Notes: generated by a model not told the origin, from the letters alone. Shown: positions 1 through 11,139, numbered from the stretch's first letter. The stretch is 64,000 nt of DNA from Breviolum minutum Mf 1.05b.01 (GCA_000507305.1 DF241138.1:24220-88219); one strand, 5' to 3'. Translations and numbers: made by a program.

Positions 1-28
1 CACCTGAAGAGAGAAGGAATACCAACCG

Positions 29-337
29 GTGTCAGAATTCCTTCAGTGGTTGGCCACCCAATTTCGACCAGATCTTTCAGCTGTGGTCAGTTTGATTGCA
101 CACAGCAACCAGTCCATCAATGTTGATCCCAAAGCGCTCTACGACGCAGTAGGTTTTGCCAAGGAGACGGTTGACTTCGGAATCACGTTCCTCCGAACAA
201 TGAAACCATCACACAGACCTCTGCGGATTTCGTCATGGGCAAAATGCCACTCGCAGCAGCAGTCAGCTCGGCGTTCTGATCGGTTTAGTTTGTCGGGAGT
301 CGGGAGGTTGTCAAACAACCTTGCCCCTTTTCAGTGA
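29..337 (+). CDS. Exon-like open frame at the window edge, unrecognised
   Basis: An open frame of about 102 codons. The first 60 or so residues have balanced, protein-like composition; the remainder is Ser/Arg-rich and probably intron read-through. No family motif is recognised. It could be an internal exon of a gene starting before the window, possibly the upstream half of channel unit 1, but it shows no S1-S6 helix and no pore motif, so that link is only positional. The start codon is not supported by any context. Confidence 0.2.
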   Translation: MSEFLQWLATQFRPDLSAVVSLIAHSNQSINVDPKALYDAVGFAKETVDFGITFLRTMKPSHRPLRISSWAKCHSQQQSARRSDRFSLSGVGRLSNNLAPFQ

Positions 338-979
338 TCGATTGGAAGAGCTCATGGAACCCAAGAGTTTGCCGTTCAACATTGACAGCAGCGGCCACAG
401 CGGCAGACAAAGCGTCAGATAGGGCGGCGCACATTGTACAAAACATATGCCTTTGCGAATTTTTGAGCTGAACTCCAGCACACAGACAGACAAGGGCTGA
501 GAATGGATTACTTGCAGGTCAGGGATGCCAAATCGCTGCTTCATTCCATCATATCGGTGAACCCAAGTTTACAGGAGAAACGCGGATCAAAAAAAAACGA
601 AACCAGTTTGCATCCTGGCTCGAGAAAACTTACGCCATACTGGTCGTAGTTGCACATCATCAGGATCAGGCCAACAAAACGAAGAAATTAAGACCACTGC
701 AAAGTTCAGGCATGCTCCTCCTCACTAAACATGGTTCATTGGCCATGATGTTCAAGGGTCCGAGAGCCGTAGTTCTCTTTCGAACGGATGGTGCTGCGCA
801 TGGAATGAAACGAGCAGCGGTCTGACGGCATTTGCGCCAGGGTGACTTCGCTGCTTAGATCTGCGGCTGCTGAAATATTCATTTCCTGGATGGAAAGTTT
901 TGGCTTATAAGCAGGGCTTGTTTCGCCAGAACATGCCCTTCAAAACATGTCTCACCTCTTTCCTGGCTATAATACCAAG
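338..979. other. Non-coding stretch upstream of channel unit 1 exons
   Basis: No convincing exon here. In unit 2 the pore/S6 exon lies only about 120 bases before the equivalent of the exon at 980, but no pore or S6 sequence is readable here. Either the unit 1 intron is much longer and the membrane half lies upstream of the window, or unit 1 has lost it. Confidence 0.4.
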
Positions 980-2400
980 GTGGTTGACACGTTTGCAGAT
1001 GCTCGCCAAAATGATCTGCAGAATCTAGCTGAAGAGATGGAGGATGAAATTGAACATGACCGGAGAGCATTGGCCAAACTCTTTGCAAAGATTGACAAAG
1101 ACAATAGTGGACAGTTGCTCGTTCCAAAGTCTCTTTGTAAATGTGCTTCTTTGTGAAGGACTTTCAATTCAAGTGTGTTTTACATCGTTTGATTGTGACG
1201 TTCAAGCCTCATACGTTCCATGCGACGGTTTTTTTGTGTGCCGCAGCCCCTTCCAAAGGTAGATTTTTTAACCCAAAAGAAATGTTGTGTTTCAATCTGT
1301 TGAGCAACGATGTCGTACGGGCTCGAAAAATCTCAATTCCGAGGCTTACCTTACAGGAACTCATCGAAGGCGCTCGAGTCGATGCGACTTTTCAAAGTCG
1401 TTTGCGTGTCATGGACATCGACGAGACACTTGGGCCAAGGGGTTAATCGGCGAGTCGTTTAGCTTTGAAGGATTTTACCATGTGTAACTCAGGTATCCAG
1501 GTTTGTGTATGTGTATCCAAGTTGAATGACAAATTCCATGACACTACTACATCTCTTGTAAATCATTATCATATTGTGATGCGGATATTGGTTTAGAATT
1601 TATTTTGTGGCAAATCCATTCAAAAACCAAGGAATGACTTGCAGCAACTCTTTCAGATGATTGATCTTGATCAGTCTGGCACTATAGAGGTAGCGGAATT
1701 TATTGGACCCCTTAGTCGGTGGGCTCATGATTCCAAAACCGCACCCCGTTTCATCAAGTACAACATGTTGCAGACGATGCACCTTCAAGAAGACCTTTAT
1801 GATTTGTCAGTTGACTGCTTTCGGCAATTGTCCGTGAGGGTCGATGAACTGGCACATCAAATTGCAACGTTGACCATGTTGAATCACTCGCATTCATTGG
1901 GTTCTGGTGGAGTTCATCCTCCAGACTCGGGTCAAGAGAGTCTGAATCAGAGTTCCAGCTTGGGACTTTGGACTCGACAAAACACGGCACAAGAACAAAG
2001 TCCAACACAATCCAACACCACCACCCAAGAGCAGATTGATCAACCTCCTGCGTCAGGAGATGCAGAGTTGTTCTATCCTAAATCTCAAAAAGAAACATCT
2101 GAAACAGCTGAAACACGTGAAACACGTGATGCTTACTTGGAAAGCCTTCTTGAGTCTTCCGTGATAAAGCTTGAAGCCAAATTAGATTTGCTTTTGGAGC
2201 GAAGCAGAATGAAAGCTCCTGGTCCAATTCCAGATGTTGGTTTGGGAAGTGGTGGAATGGACTCTTGGAAAGCGGAGGCTGGACTACAATCCACAGGACT
2301 ACGATCGCGGAAGAAGCCCAAGATGTTACATCCCGAAGCCTTCAGGAGTGAGAGATGTTTCGATGTTTCTGCAATTTGTTTCATGCTTGCAGCTGAATGA
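980..2400 (+). CDS. Voltage-gated cation channel unit 1, cytosolic EF-hand half (partial gene)
   Basis: C-terminal cytosolic part of a dinoflagellate EF-hand cation channel. Exon 1 (980 to about 1116) follows an AG acceptor and encodes the post-S6 helix VVDTFADAR, an acidic linker and EF-hand 1 starting at DKDNSGQL. Exon 2 (about 1344-1424) encodes ELIEGARVDATFQSRL. Exon 3 (1632-2400) encodes EF-hand 2 (loop DLDQSGTIEVAE), the conserved FIGPLSRWAHDSKTAPRF stretch, a Gln/Ser/Thr-rich linker and a leucine-rich helix. The joint between exons 2 and 3 works as a GA-AG intron (1425-1631), giving MDIDENDLQQLF. The joint inside EF-hand 1 is best read as GC-AG (1117-1343) but leaves the loop one residue long, so that boundary is uncertain. 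The EF-hands should bind Ca2+ and modulate gating. No membrane half is visible upstream. The stop at 2400 may be intron read-through. Confidence 0.75.
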
Positions 2401-2783
2401 TGCTGAATGTAGAGCCACTAGAGCCACTAGCTGCTAAGCTTTGTGTTTGTTTCTGCAAGTCCTTTAGAGGTGAAGAGTTTCTACCACGTTTGTCTCTAGA
2501 TGTGTGCATTCCACCTGACACTTCACCCTTCCCTTTTGGTTCTTATGTTGCTGTTCTCTTCAGTGTGATATCATTGTTGAAAACTCCACTCGATTTGATG
2601 TACATTATATATCATTATATAGTAATGCACGTACATCAAAATGTTTATGATTTGTATATTAAGAAATGCATGTTTCAGTGTAATAATACGAATTTTCTCT
2701 TCGCTGATTTTCTTCATTCCTTCTTCTTGCTTACAACCGTCGGATTCAGACTGCAAAACCTTCTAAGCTTTTGGTAGAAAGCC

Positions 2784-3074
2784 TTGGCTCGGCATGACTT
2801 GTTATGCCATTTTGCACCATTTTGCCCAAACCGGTGCAGGAGCATGTACATGAACCGCGGCCGGCGAATTTCTCTCCTTGACTCCCCACCAAGTGAAGAC
2901 GGCGCAAAGCATCACACAGCTCAAAGAGCAGAAGCTCGACAGAGCCGTAGAATTTCTGCAACAGATATTCTTGGTCCTGATCCAATGACAAATCCCTCGG
3001 TACGAGAAGATCCGACTTTCATTGGAACACAGCGTTCTAGTCACCCAAAGCAGGAAATTGCAAGAGATCTCTAA
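2784..3074 (+). CDS. Possible C-terminal tail exon of channel unit 1
   Basis: An open frame of 96 codons, charged and Ser/Arg-rich, with a MYMNRGRR segment, ending at a stop at 3074. A positionally equivalent frame after unit 2 (13034-13384) contains the similar MYMDRDHN segment, which suggests both are last exons of the paralogues. The similarity is short and other frames in the same stretch are also open, so exact boundaries and frame are unsure. Confidence 0.3.
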   Translation: MARHDLLCHFAPFCPNRCRSMYMNRGRRISLLDSPPSEDGAKHHTAQRAEARQSRRISATDILGPDPMTNPSVREDPTFIGTQRSSHPKQEIARDL

Positions 3075-3244
3075 GAGACCTTGCCCCCTTTTCTTATGCT
3101 CTAATGCAAAGAACAGGAGAAAAAATTGCCTTTTTCACAACTTGACTGCGTGAACTGCTCTCGAATACGTGTCCTGGAGAAGGTTCATGAATTCGAAACA
3201 GTTTGCTTTGCAGGCTGCATTTCAGTTCAATGATATTGCAAATA

Positions 3245-3310
3245 GAAAGAATGTGAATGGATTGGAATGGATGGATGGATGGATCGATGGATGAATGAAT
3301 GAATGAATAA
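3245..3310. repeat. GGAT/GAAT microsatellite between channel units
   Basis: Tandem GGAT copies pass into GAAT copies. It lies in the 400-base spacer (3075-3473) between the end of unit 1 and the first exon of unit 2. The spacer holds nothing else recognisable and must contain any unit 2 promoter if the units are transcribed separately. No TATA-like box stands out. Confidence 0.8.
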
Positions 3311-3473
3311 ACTTAGACTGAACATAGAAGCTAAGAGTCCGAATTGATTGCACTTCATGTTTTGTAAGGTGTGGAAGATTGTATGGGAACGGTGTTGTTA
3401 ACCGCACGTTTGTTTGCCGCTAGCGAAGGCTCAGTGATAGGTTTCTCTTAGTTGGATCGAAGAAAAAGAATTC

Positions 3474-3662
3474 ATGTTGCCCATGAAAGACCGCCGCTCA
3501 ATGTCAGCAACTTCTGATGTTGAGGATGCTGTCAGAAAAGTACAGTCGCGACGAGGTGTCTCGGTGGTGGCAGATTTCGTGCGTATGCAAGAAGAGGAAA
3601 CTGATGGAAGCTGGTGGCAAAGGTGGAAGCAGAAGGCCAGGCTGAAAAAATCCCTACTTTAA
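3474..3662 (+). CDS. Channel unit 2, N-terminal cytosolic exon
   Basis: A 62-codon frame opening with two nearby ATG codons and rich in Arg, Lys, Ser and Glu, including a GSWWQRWKQKARLKK basic-aromatic end. Such a tail is expected just before S1 of a voltage-gated channel, and the next recognisable exon at 3905 is S1. It is placed in this gene by position and composition; the donor site toward the S1 exon is not resolved, and a short exon may be missing in between. The first ATG at 3474 is taken as start. Confidence 0.5.
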   Translation: MLPMKDRRSMSATSDVEDAVRKVQSRRGVSVVADFVRMQEEETDGSWWQRWKQKARLKKSLL

Positions 3663-3904
3663 AGCGACATGCGTTTAGATTTCGTCAAGTTTGCACTCTT
3701 CGATTTCGTCAAGTGACAAAATCCCAACAGTTCAATTGAATTGGCAGGATGTCAGAATGTGTTGTGCTGTTTTGGTTTTGCTTTGAACCTTTCTGTGTGA
3801 AATTATCTCCAAGTCATGGGGCATACGGCATACCCTAGAATGTCAACAGCACGAGACACGCAAATTGAAAGACTTTGACAATTGTCATCTCGTGCCCGTG
3901 ACAG

Positions 3905-4309
3905 ACCGCAAAATTTCTGAACAGCGTATATCTTGCAAACTTCATTGTGATCGTCGTCTTCATCGATGCCTACAGTACTTGCAGGGATATAGATGCCCGT
4001 GCCAAAGGCTTGCAACCCCCGCAAACCTTTATGGTGCTGTCCGACCTATGTTTGGTGCTATACACCTCAGAACTTCTTCTCCACTTATTTAGCCAAGGCT
4101 TTTCCATTCTGAAAGATTGGATGATTTGCATCGATTTGGGCATCATCATTTGTGGTTATATTGAGTATCTTCTGGACACCTTTCTGGCCTCTTCCGTGGT
4201 AAACTTGGGCGTGTTGCGCGGTTTACGTCTGGTCCGCATATTCCGATTGATTCGGTTGTTGAGGAAGGTTCGCACATTGCGTGAGTTACACAAGTTGGGT
4301 ACAATGATG
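3905..4309 (+). CDS. Channel unit 2, voltage-sensor exon (S1-S4)
   Basis: The voltage sensor of a six-helix cation channel. The frame opens after an AG acceptor at 3903-3904. S1 contains ANFIVIVVFIDAYS, S2 contains VLSDLCLVLYTSELLLHLF with its acidic residue, S3 contains DWMICIDLGIIICGYIEYLL with Asp, and S4 reads LRGLRLVRIFRLIRLLRKVR with Arg or Lys at nearly every third position, the hallmark of a moving voltage sensor. The exon ends at ATG ATG (4304-4309) with a GC donor; joining to 4517 gives MMATCAKTLVWS, which continues S4-S5 into S5. Family: single-domain eukaryotic voltage-gated Na+/Ca2+ channels. Plasma or organelle membrane location cannot be told. Confidence 0.85.
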
Positions 4310-4516
4310 GCTACTAGCTTTTGCATCCAGGATTTTTTTTTCATATTTTTGCGTTTCTTTTGGGTTTAAGTTTGATGATTTTGATGCTTGAGCAGGAAGA
4401 TGTGTAATTTTGATATTCGCGTTTTGAAAAACATGCAAAACATCAACGCGCGCGGCTTGGGGCTTGGGGCTTGGCCACGATTTGACGATTTGTTTGAATC
4501 TTTGAATCTTGTTGAG

Positions 4517-4675
4517 GCCACCTGTGCAAAAACCTTGGTTTGGTCCTTCCTGCTTTGCTTCCTGGTGATGACGGTATGGAGTATGTTGATGGTTGAAATG
4601 GTACATCCATTACTAAAAACTTTATCTTTGGAATGCGAAGGATGCGATCGAGCCATGAGTTCTGCAACTTGGCAA
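4517..4675 (+). CDS. Channel unit 2, S5 and outer-pore exon
   Basis: Starts after AG at 4515-4516 and encodes ATCAKTLVWSFLLCFLVMTVWS, the S5 helix, then the turret with ECEGCDRAMSS, whose cysteines may form a disulfide before the pore helix. It ends at TGG CAA with a GT donor at 4676. Joining in phase to 8896 gives ATWQVMGANLLLFKT, continuing into the pore helix. The intron that follows is about 4.2 kb and contains a retrotransposon. Confidence 0.8.
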
Positions 4676-5342
4676 GTACCTGAGAGTACAGGTCACCTTG
4701 GTGCTGTTGAAATTCTACCAAGGTGAAGAAGGTATACAAAAAAAAGGGTCAAAGAATGATAAGAATCTGTCAGAATCTGTCAGAATCTGTCAGAATCTGT
4801 CAGAATGTCACATTGTTTATATTGTTTATGCTGAGATTTAGATACTGGACTTGTATATACTTGTATATCATCCTAAGCCATGGGACGGGAGAATGCACGA
4901 AGTGGGAGAATGCATTGGGAGAATGGCGTTTTCGGAGAAAGATGCCAAGATCATAGGGTTTTCCTGAAGCTACTCTGACTAGCAACCTCCATTCGTCCAT
5001 ACAGTTGTCGATTCTGGCAAGCCGGGAATTGCAAAGCGTTTTTTGGTTGTCCCAGTCCCACCCGTTGACTGGATTTGGAGTGCTCAGAACTTTCGACACT
5101 AGCAAGCCCTTGGCCGACCGATCCAAATTAGTTAAGCCAGCCAACACTCGCGAACTCTCACAGCATCCCACACGGGTTGCGACACGCAGTTTCCACTGCG
5201 TGTCGACAGGTGATGTTGATACAGGACATCGACATGTGACATCAATTGGGGGTGCTCGCTCACTTGTTTTGTTGGGCAACGTGATGTTGACATAATACAT
5301 AATATGGTGTTGATGGGGGACATCCACATGTGACGTCTCTCA
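4676..5342. other. Start of the large unit 2 intron
   Basis: Intron sequence with a short direct repeat of CAGAATCTGT (four copies, about 4761-4805). Open frames on both strands around 4800-5327 show no family resemblance and are taken as chance. Confidence 0.5.
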
Positions 5343-5343
5343 A

Positions 5344-5426
<83 letters not shown>
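5343..5426. repeat. CAGA microsatellite abutting the 5' LTR
   Basis: About 20 perfect CAGA units. The array ends exactly where the LTR begins (TGTTAGA at 5427), so the element inserted into or beside the array, which also hides any target-site duplication. Confidence 0.95.
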
Positions 5427-5618
5427 TGTTAGAAATACACTACAACCCATGCATGTGCTACATGCGTACTTGTACAGTGATACATATATGCCCTTTACAT
5501 TTGGGCCCAAGATGGCCCAAGTACAGGCCTTGAGCCTACTGTGCATCAAAACTACAAAAGTGCTCCACTACAGTGATTTGATCATAGCTCTACGCTTCAG
5601 CAGTGACTTACATTTTGA
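5427..5618 (+). repeat. 5' LTR
   Basis: Direct repeat partner of 8507-8687. Shared blocks include GGGCCCAAG, CAGGCCTTGAGCCTACTGTG and CTACAGTGATTTGATCATA. It carries an extra 11 bases (a repeated GGCCCAAG word) compared with the right copy, and the two differ at many single positions, so the insertion is not recent. Confidence 0.85.
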
Positions 5619-5751
5619 TGTGGTAGCGGAGCACTGCTACACCAGGGACAACACACACAGCATAGACCTACAAGGCAAATGGCAACAGCATCCGCAGCAA
5701 CTGGGTCAGCCAAGCCAGCACACAGCCCAATGACCCTACAGGTGTACACAG

Positions 5752-6546
5752 GTACAAACTGGCCCCACGACTCTTCGATGGTGACTACAGTAAGTACGAG
5801 GATTGGAAGCACAAGTTCGTGGCATACATGGCACTCCACCATTCAGACTACACAAGACTTCTCAAGAGCAGTGCGGCAGCAACAACAGTACTCACAGATG
5901 CAGAACTACAAGCATCAGCCTCATACGATGATGAAGCAAGACGGTGGACTTCAATGTCAAGAGACCTGCAGTATGCTACATTTTCATCAACATATGACAT
6001 ATGCAGCGGCTCAGCAGCTACAGTTGTGAAACAAAAGCCGTTGGAGACAACAACGGCTTCGAGACCTTCAGGGTCCTACACCAAAGGTTTTCACTACCTA
6101 TTGGTGCAAGGAGCATCGGTTACTTGACTACATCGTTGAAACCAAAGTGTGAGGAGCAAAGCTTTGAGGAAAATTTCCTGCAATGCGGGTACGCTGTAGC
6201 ACGGTATGAGCTGGACAATGGCCAAGGTCTACCCGATACAGTCAAAATTGCCATACTCCTTAATGAGACCAAAGGAGCACTGCAACAACACCTGCAGCTA
6301 CGAGCAGGACAAGTCACAACATACGCAGCAATGAGAAGCATCGTATTAGAATACTCCAAAGCAACTACGGCAGTCAGCAAGCTGAAGATGATGCACAATC
6401 CAACCACAAACAACTACAATGGTCTTCAACCAATGGACATTGGGATGATATGGAAAGGACACAAAGGAAAAGACAAAGGAAAGTCGAAAAGAAAGAACTA
6501 CAGAGGAAAAGGGACGGGGTTCAAAGGCAAGGTAAAGGAAAGATGA
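5752..6546 (+). pseudogene. copia-type gag, frame-broken
   Basis: Encodes a gag polyprotein of the kind widespread in dinoflagellate copia elements. The first part contains RLFDGDYSKYEDWKHKF. The second part contains GFETFRVLHQRF, LPDTVKIAILLNETKGALQQ, a conserved TTYAAMRSIVLEY stretch and a PMDIG motif followed by a Gly/Lys-rich basic tail that would bind RNA. The two parts are in different frames, with the shift near 6030-6045, so no intact protein can be made. No CCHC zinc knuckle is visible. Confidence 0.8.
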
Positions 6547-8506
6547 CAGGTAAAGGAAAGGCTACGGAGGAGGCTACGGACAGACAAGAAAAAGACAAGG
6601 AAAGGACTTCAATGGAGGAAAGGACAACAGTAAAGGAAAAGGTATCGCACAGGGCCTTTTGCTCAAGAATGCCAATCTACCAGATTCAACAGCCGGATGA
6701 TTACAAACACGAGGCTACCTGTAACTGGCACAATGGCAGCTGTGCCAACAATTGGCGCAGCCACAATTTCAATGACCAGCAACCTGTCGCTGATACACAT
6801 CAACAACATGAGAACGTCTCTACTTCACAGCAGCAAGCATCAGCTCCAACAGGACAGCAACAACTGCCAACAACTTATCAGATTGGAACAGTGACAGGAG
6901 GTACAGGTAGTGGGCTCAAAACAGTCATTACACCTGAAGGACACATACGATTTCAAATCGGGCAACAACAGTACATCAACAAAGTCATTATTGCACCAAC
7001 TTCAACAACAGCTACAGCAGCACGACCAAACATACATTTGGATTGTAAAAGGCAATTGCGTTGTCAGAGTACACGAGATTACGCAGAGCAAAATGCACAC
7101 CAGAAAATACACGGTGTCCGCTGTAGCAGCAGGACAACATGCATCAACATCGACACGAGCTCCAGCACCCAGCCAAGACAGCGCCTACAGTTGAAGAACA
7201 GCAGGTGCAGGCGCCTAGCAGGACGAGAACTACACGAGAAACCAAATCAGCTACACCACTCAAAGTACCGAAGACAAACACTACATCAACACCAATGGTG
7301 GTCTTGAATGATGAACAAGACTACTGGCAAAGAAGACGCGTAGATGGATCAGGCACCATCTACAACCACGACGAACAGCTTCATACCACTTAATGGACCA
7401 GGACATCCACCAACATCTACACTTGAAGCATACAGAACAACACATGCGATGAAGCGTCACAGATCAAGGAAGAATGGACAACGACAGACACGCCTCCAGA
7501 ACTACATTACACATGGAAGGGAACAACCACCTTTACACTCAAAGATGAGTTTGAGTCTACACTTGAGGATGCTGCAGCACCACCGCCAGAACACCTCGAC
7601 ACTCTACAGGAACCAAGGAGAGCACGATCTATTTCTGTGGCCGCTACCTCCGATTTTTTGCCTACAAAAAGATCTACTTGAAAGTTATCATCAGTGAGGC
7701 CCTCTCTACTCATGTGCACCTACATGGTCGAACGAGGCCACTACACCTAAGATCCCGGCTGTGAAGGCTACAGTGAGAATGCCCATCTACGACCGCATCA
7801 ACGGTCTACTTGGGCAGAACGACTGCCTTCCGTTTATGACCTACATGTTCACGAACCGTAGTTTCTACATGGAAGCAAAGGACAGCTACATTGTCGAGAT
7901 CTAAATTTCGCAGCATACGCTCCATTCCCACGTGGAGGCGAACACAACGTGTTTGTTTAGTAGGGACTACGTGTCCCTTGCTTTTTCTTTTGACTAAAGG
8001 GTACTACTGAGCATCTACCGGATCAACCTAAAGAGTGGAGCTACCCTCGCTACTCCACTGCAGAGTTTCACTTTTGCTACAACTAAGTCATTTGCAGCTT
8101 TTCTGAGCTGCTACACGACCTTGAGCCCAAAGAAGGCCCATCTACTTGGGCTGTGAGGTTTCTCTACAACTGGACGTGCTACGTTGGTCATTTGGTTTTG
8201 ACGTAGAGGTTGATGATGGTACAAAGACCAGGCTTTTGAGGTCCATGCACACTCGCGGATTCCTACCTGACTCTTCAAAGGCTCAACCGCACCATGGACT
8301 GTATCTTCGAGGAGGTACAGAATCAAATGTGACCTATTCACAGCTGCTGCAAAGAGGCAACATACCTAGTGGCAAACTGCGACAAGGTGAGCGAGGAGGT
8401 CTACTACAAGATTGAGCCACGTCTACGGTTCCAATAGACGTAAAACTACAAGCCTCCAATGGAACTTGTTTTGTACTACTTTGTGCGCGCAAGGTCTGAG
8501 AGGGGG
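6547..8506 (+). other. Internal remnant of the LTR element
   Basis: Sequence between gag and the right LTR. It begins with a Lys/Gly/Glu-rich continuation of gag and then Gln/Thr/Ser-rich open frames (for example 6910-7194 and 7344-7697). I cannot recognise a DSG protease, a zinc-binding integrase, a DD-type reverse transcriptase box or RNase H. The stretch is about 2 kb, too short for a complete copia pol. Confidence 0.5.
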
Positions 8507-8687
8507 CGTTAGACATACACTACATCCCATGCATGTATTACACACTTACTTGTACAGTGATGCGAAAAAGTCCTTTACGTTTGGGCCCAAGTACAGGCCT
8601 TGAGCCTACTGTGCATCAAAACTACAAAAGTGCGCCACTACAGTGATTTGATCATAACTCTACATTCAGCAGCGACTTACATTTTGA
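8507..8687 (+). repeat. 3' LTR
   Basis: Direct repeat of 5427-5618, with the polypurine tract GAGAGGGGGC immediately in front of it. Confidence 0.85.
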
Positions 8688-8701
8688 AATTTTGATGGCA
8701 C

Positions 8702-8715
8702 AGAGAGAGAGAGAG

Positions 8716-8762
<47 letters not shown>

Positions 8763-8798
8763 GAGAACGAGTGAGTGAGTGAGTGAGTGAGTGAGTGA
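8702..8798. repeat. GA, GAAA and GTGA microsatellites behind the 3' LTR
   Basis: Three adjoining simple repeats: GA (8702-8716), GAAA (8717-8760) and GTGA (about 8770-8798). Together with the CAGA array they flank the LTR element on both sides. Confidence 0.9.
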
Positions 8799-8895
8799 CC
8801 TGCACAAGCATTCACCCTTCGGCCATGTTTTCAAGTTTCATGCATTCAATCCGTATGCTTCGATGTTTTGATGTCGAACAAGACACTCTTTGCAG

Positions 8896-9057
8896 GTGAT
8901 GGGCGCTAATTTGCTCCTCTTCAAAACAGTCATTGCAGGGGACAGCTGGGGAGAAATTGCCGTACCGGTCATCGAAGAGTATCCAGCAACGGCTGTGATC
9001 TTCATGGGATCTCTATTAACGTTGGTATTTGGCGTGTTAAATCTCATAGTTGCTGTT
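8896..9057 (+). CDS. Channel unit 2, pore and S6 exon
   Basis: Follows AG at 8894-8895. It encodes the pore helix and filter ANLLLFKTVIAGDSWG, a re-entrant loop of the Na+/Ca2+ channel class with the acidic Asp and following Ser-Trp expected at the filter, then the S6 helix AVIFMGSLLTLVFGVLNLIVAV. It ends before a GT donor at 9058, and joining to 9175 gives IVAVVDTFADARLND, the start of the cytosolic helix also seen in unit 1. Ion selectivity cannot be assigned by eye; the acidic filter favours cations including Ca2+ or Na+. Confidence 0.88.
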
Positions 9058-9174
9058 GTGGACACTTTGCTGCATTAACAGTTTTCAATTCTTTGTAGGT
9101 TCCCGTGTTTTTGGTGGATCACTTGTTCGTGTGTTTTGCCGGAACCTACACGGATGGTAGCTTTGTGATGTTAG

Positions 9175-10700
9175 GTAGACACCTTCGCCGATGCTAGACT
9201 CAATGATCATCAGAATCTGGCGGAGGAAATGGAAGACGAAATTGCTCAGGATGCTACGCGGCAGTTTGGAGCGGTATGTTTAAGTGCTGGACCTGACAAT
9301 GTTGAAGTTGTATGTTTTTGAATTTACACATGCATTTACGTAAATTGTCTGTATTTCACTATTTTTAGTGGTCCTGCTTCTGGCGCTACCGTTGCTGTGG
9401 TTGCTATGTACCCATGGCACTCATGTTTTTTACCTTTATACTGATTTTTTGCAAAAGCTATTGTTGCATGATATGATGAATAAGGTTTGGCGCCGGCTTC
9501 AAGAATGACCAATTTGTTGCATGCCCATTTCCAGTATGTTCATTCGAGGGGAGACAATGCTAGCATGTCCAGTTTTTTGAATGCACCTAGCAAACACTCC
9601 CAGCCGAGGTCGTTCTCCACATTTGTTCCTATCAGTGATACTGCTGTACATGATATTTGTTCCACTTGTACGGGCTGTATCAATACTAGCCCTCCTGCCG
9701 CTGCCATTATTTCTAAATTTACTCTTGCTCCTCCTCGTCCTCCCTACTAGTACTTTTAACTATTTCTACTACTTCTACTACTTCTACTACTCCTACTACT
9801 ACTACTTCTTCTACTACGTCTGCTTCTTCTACTTCTTCTTCTACTTCTTCTTCTACTTCTTCTTCTACTTCTTCTTCTACTACTTCTACTTCTACTTCTA
9901 CTTCTTTTTCTTCTTCTACTTCTACTTCTACTTCTACTTCTACTTCTTCTACTACTAATTCTACTTCTTCTACTACTACTGCTACTATTTAGTAGATGGG
10001 ATGTCGGAGAGTTACGTAACACCACACCATTTATTGATGCTACATTTTTTTTGTTGTCCGTGGTTGATGCATGAAACTTGCCAGGACAGAAAGTCTTTAG
10101 CAAGACTCTTTGACCGCATCGACTTGGATGGAAGTGGTCAGCTGACGGTGGAGGAACTAATTGAAGGCACGGTAGCATATGTTCACTATGTCATACCGTG
10201 ACTTTGTTCAATCCCCAACCATGGCATCCCAACCCGACGGACAAAACCACAGGCGACTCAGCTATTTCCCTTGTTCTGGACATATCCAGAATCATGCGTC
10301 AATCATGTAGTGCCTTCAAAATCCTAGTTCGGTCCCGGAGTTTTTTTGCACGCTGTGATGTTGGTTTACAGACTCAAAGAATTAGAGTGGCAAGCATCTG
10401 AAAATGCATCCCAAGAAATGCGCAGCCAGCATCCCAGACGGAGGTGCAAGACTTGTGCAGCCGGCAAAGCAAAGCAACTGATTCGTATCAAAATTTGTAT
10501 GTTCAAAAGGTTCAGGTATTTGTTGAACCTTCCAAAAACAGCAAACCGTTTTCCCATAGTTTAGATAGAGATAATCATAAGAGACAGTCTCCAACAGCGA
10601 CATGTCATCAGGCGCTCAGCGAGATGCAGATTTCCAAAGTCGTTTGCGTGTCATGGACATTGATGAGAGTGACTTGCAAATGCTCTTTGAAATGATCGAT
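9175..10700 (+). CDS. Channel unit 2, post-S6 helix and EF-hand 1 (three small exons)
   Basis: Exon 9175-9249 encodes VDTFADARLNDHQNLAEEMEDEIAQ. It is followed by a GA-AG intron (9250-10084), chosen because it gives EIAQDRKSLARLFDR, colinear with EIEHDRRALAKLFAK in unit 1. Exon 10085-10166 encodes EF-hand 1 with the full loop DLDGSGQLTVEE. A GC-AG intron (10167-10611) restores ELIEGAQRDADF. Exon 10612-10700 encodes FQSRLRVMDIDESDLQMLFEMID and ends at a GT donor. The first intron carries a large CTT/CTA repeat at 9755-9985. All joints keep one continuous frame and match unit 1 residue for residue. Confidence 0.8.
9755..9985. repeat. TAC/TTC triplet repeat in a channel intron
   Basis: An imperfect pyrimidine-rich trinucleotide array of about 230 bases. 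It opens long Tyr/Phe frames on the plus strand and Arg/Ser frames on the minus strand, which are artefacts. Confidence 0.9.
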
Positions 10701-11139
10701 GTTGCTAGACTCAAACATGCAAAACATGATTGCACTTGCCTGCATGATGATTAAGATGTTGTGTTTCTGTGGCCATTCAGCACTCCTTTCATGGTTTCAT
10801 GAATCTGTGTTGCCTCCCAAACCCTGATGTTTCCAACAAAATGTGTTTCTCTTTCTTGATCGTACCCTACGGTACCCATAAAACTCCGTGACTTTAGGAA
10901 TAATTATGATTCTATGATGATAGTACTATGTTTCGACAATTACTCTAATATTGATGCATTGAACGACATACTTAATATCTATTTCACATTGTTGAAGAGG
11001 TGTAATCTACTACTATTATTAATCTACAATTACACACTCTTCTGGTTATGCCATGACTATGATGATTTGTTGATTTGTCATATTTAAAATATGTTGTTAC
11101 ATTGTTACATTGTCATCCCGAGATCTTCGAATCTCCAAG

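Larger units (their letters stand above)
5427..8687 (+). mobile_element. Decayed copia-type LTR retrotransposon in the channel intron
   Basis: A 3.26-kb element bounded by direct repeats of 192 and 181 bases. The left end starts TGTTAGA, the right copy starts CGTTAGA and is preceded by the purine run GAGAGGGGG, a polypurine tract. Just after the left LTR, TGGTAGCGGAGC at 5621 resembles an initiator-Met tRNA primer-binding site. A recognisable gag lies at 5752-6546. No protease, integrase or reverse transcriptase motif is readable in the remaining 2 kb, so most of pol is deleted or too decayed. The element sits in sense orientation within the intron between the S5 and pore exons of channel unit 2. 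No target-site duplication is seen. Confidence 0.85.

Noticed and set aside
5330-5549. Frames of Thr/Asp/Arg/Gln or Val/Cys/Leu/Ser repeats
   Set aside because: Readings of the CAGA microsatellite.
9756-10178. Minus-strand Arg/Ser-rich frame resembling an SR protein
   Set aside because: Product of the TAC/TTC repeat; no RNA-binding domain, and it overlaps the supported EF-hand exon on the other strand.
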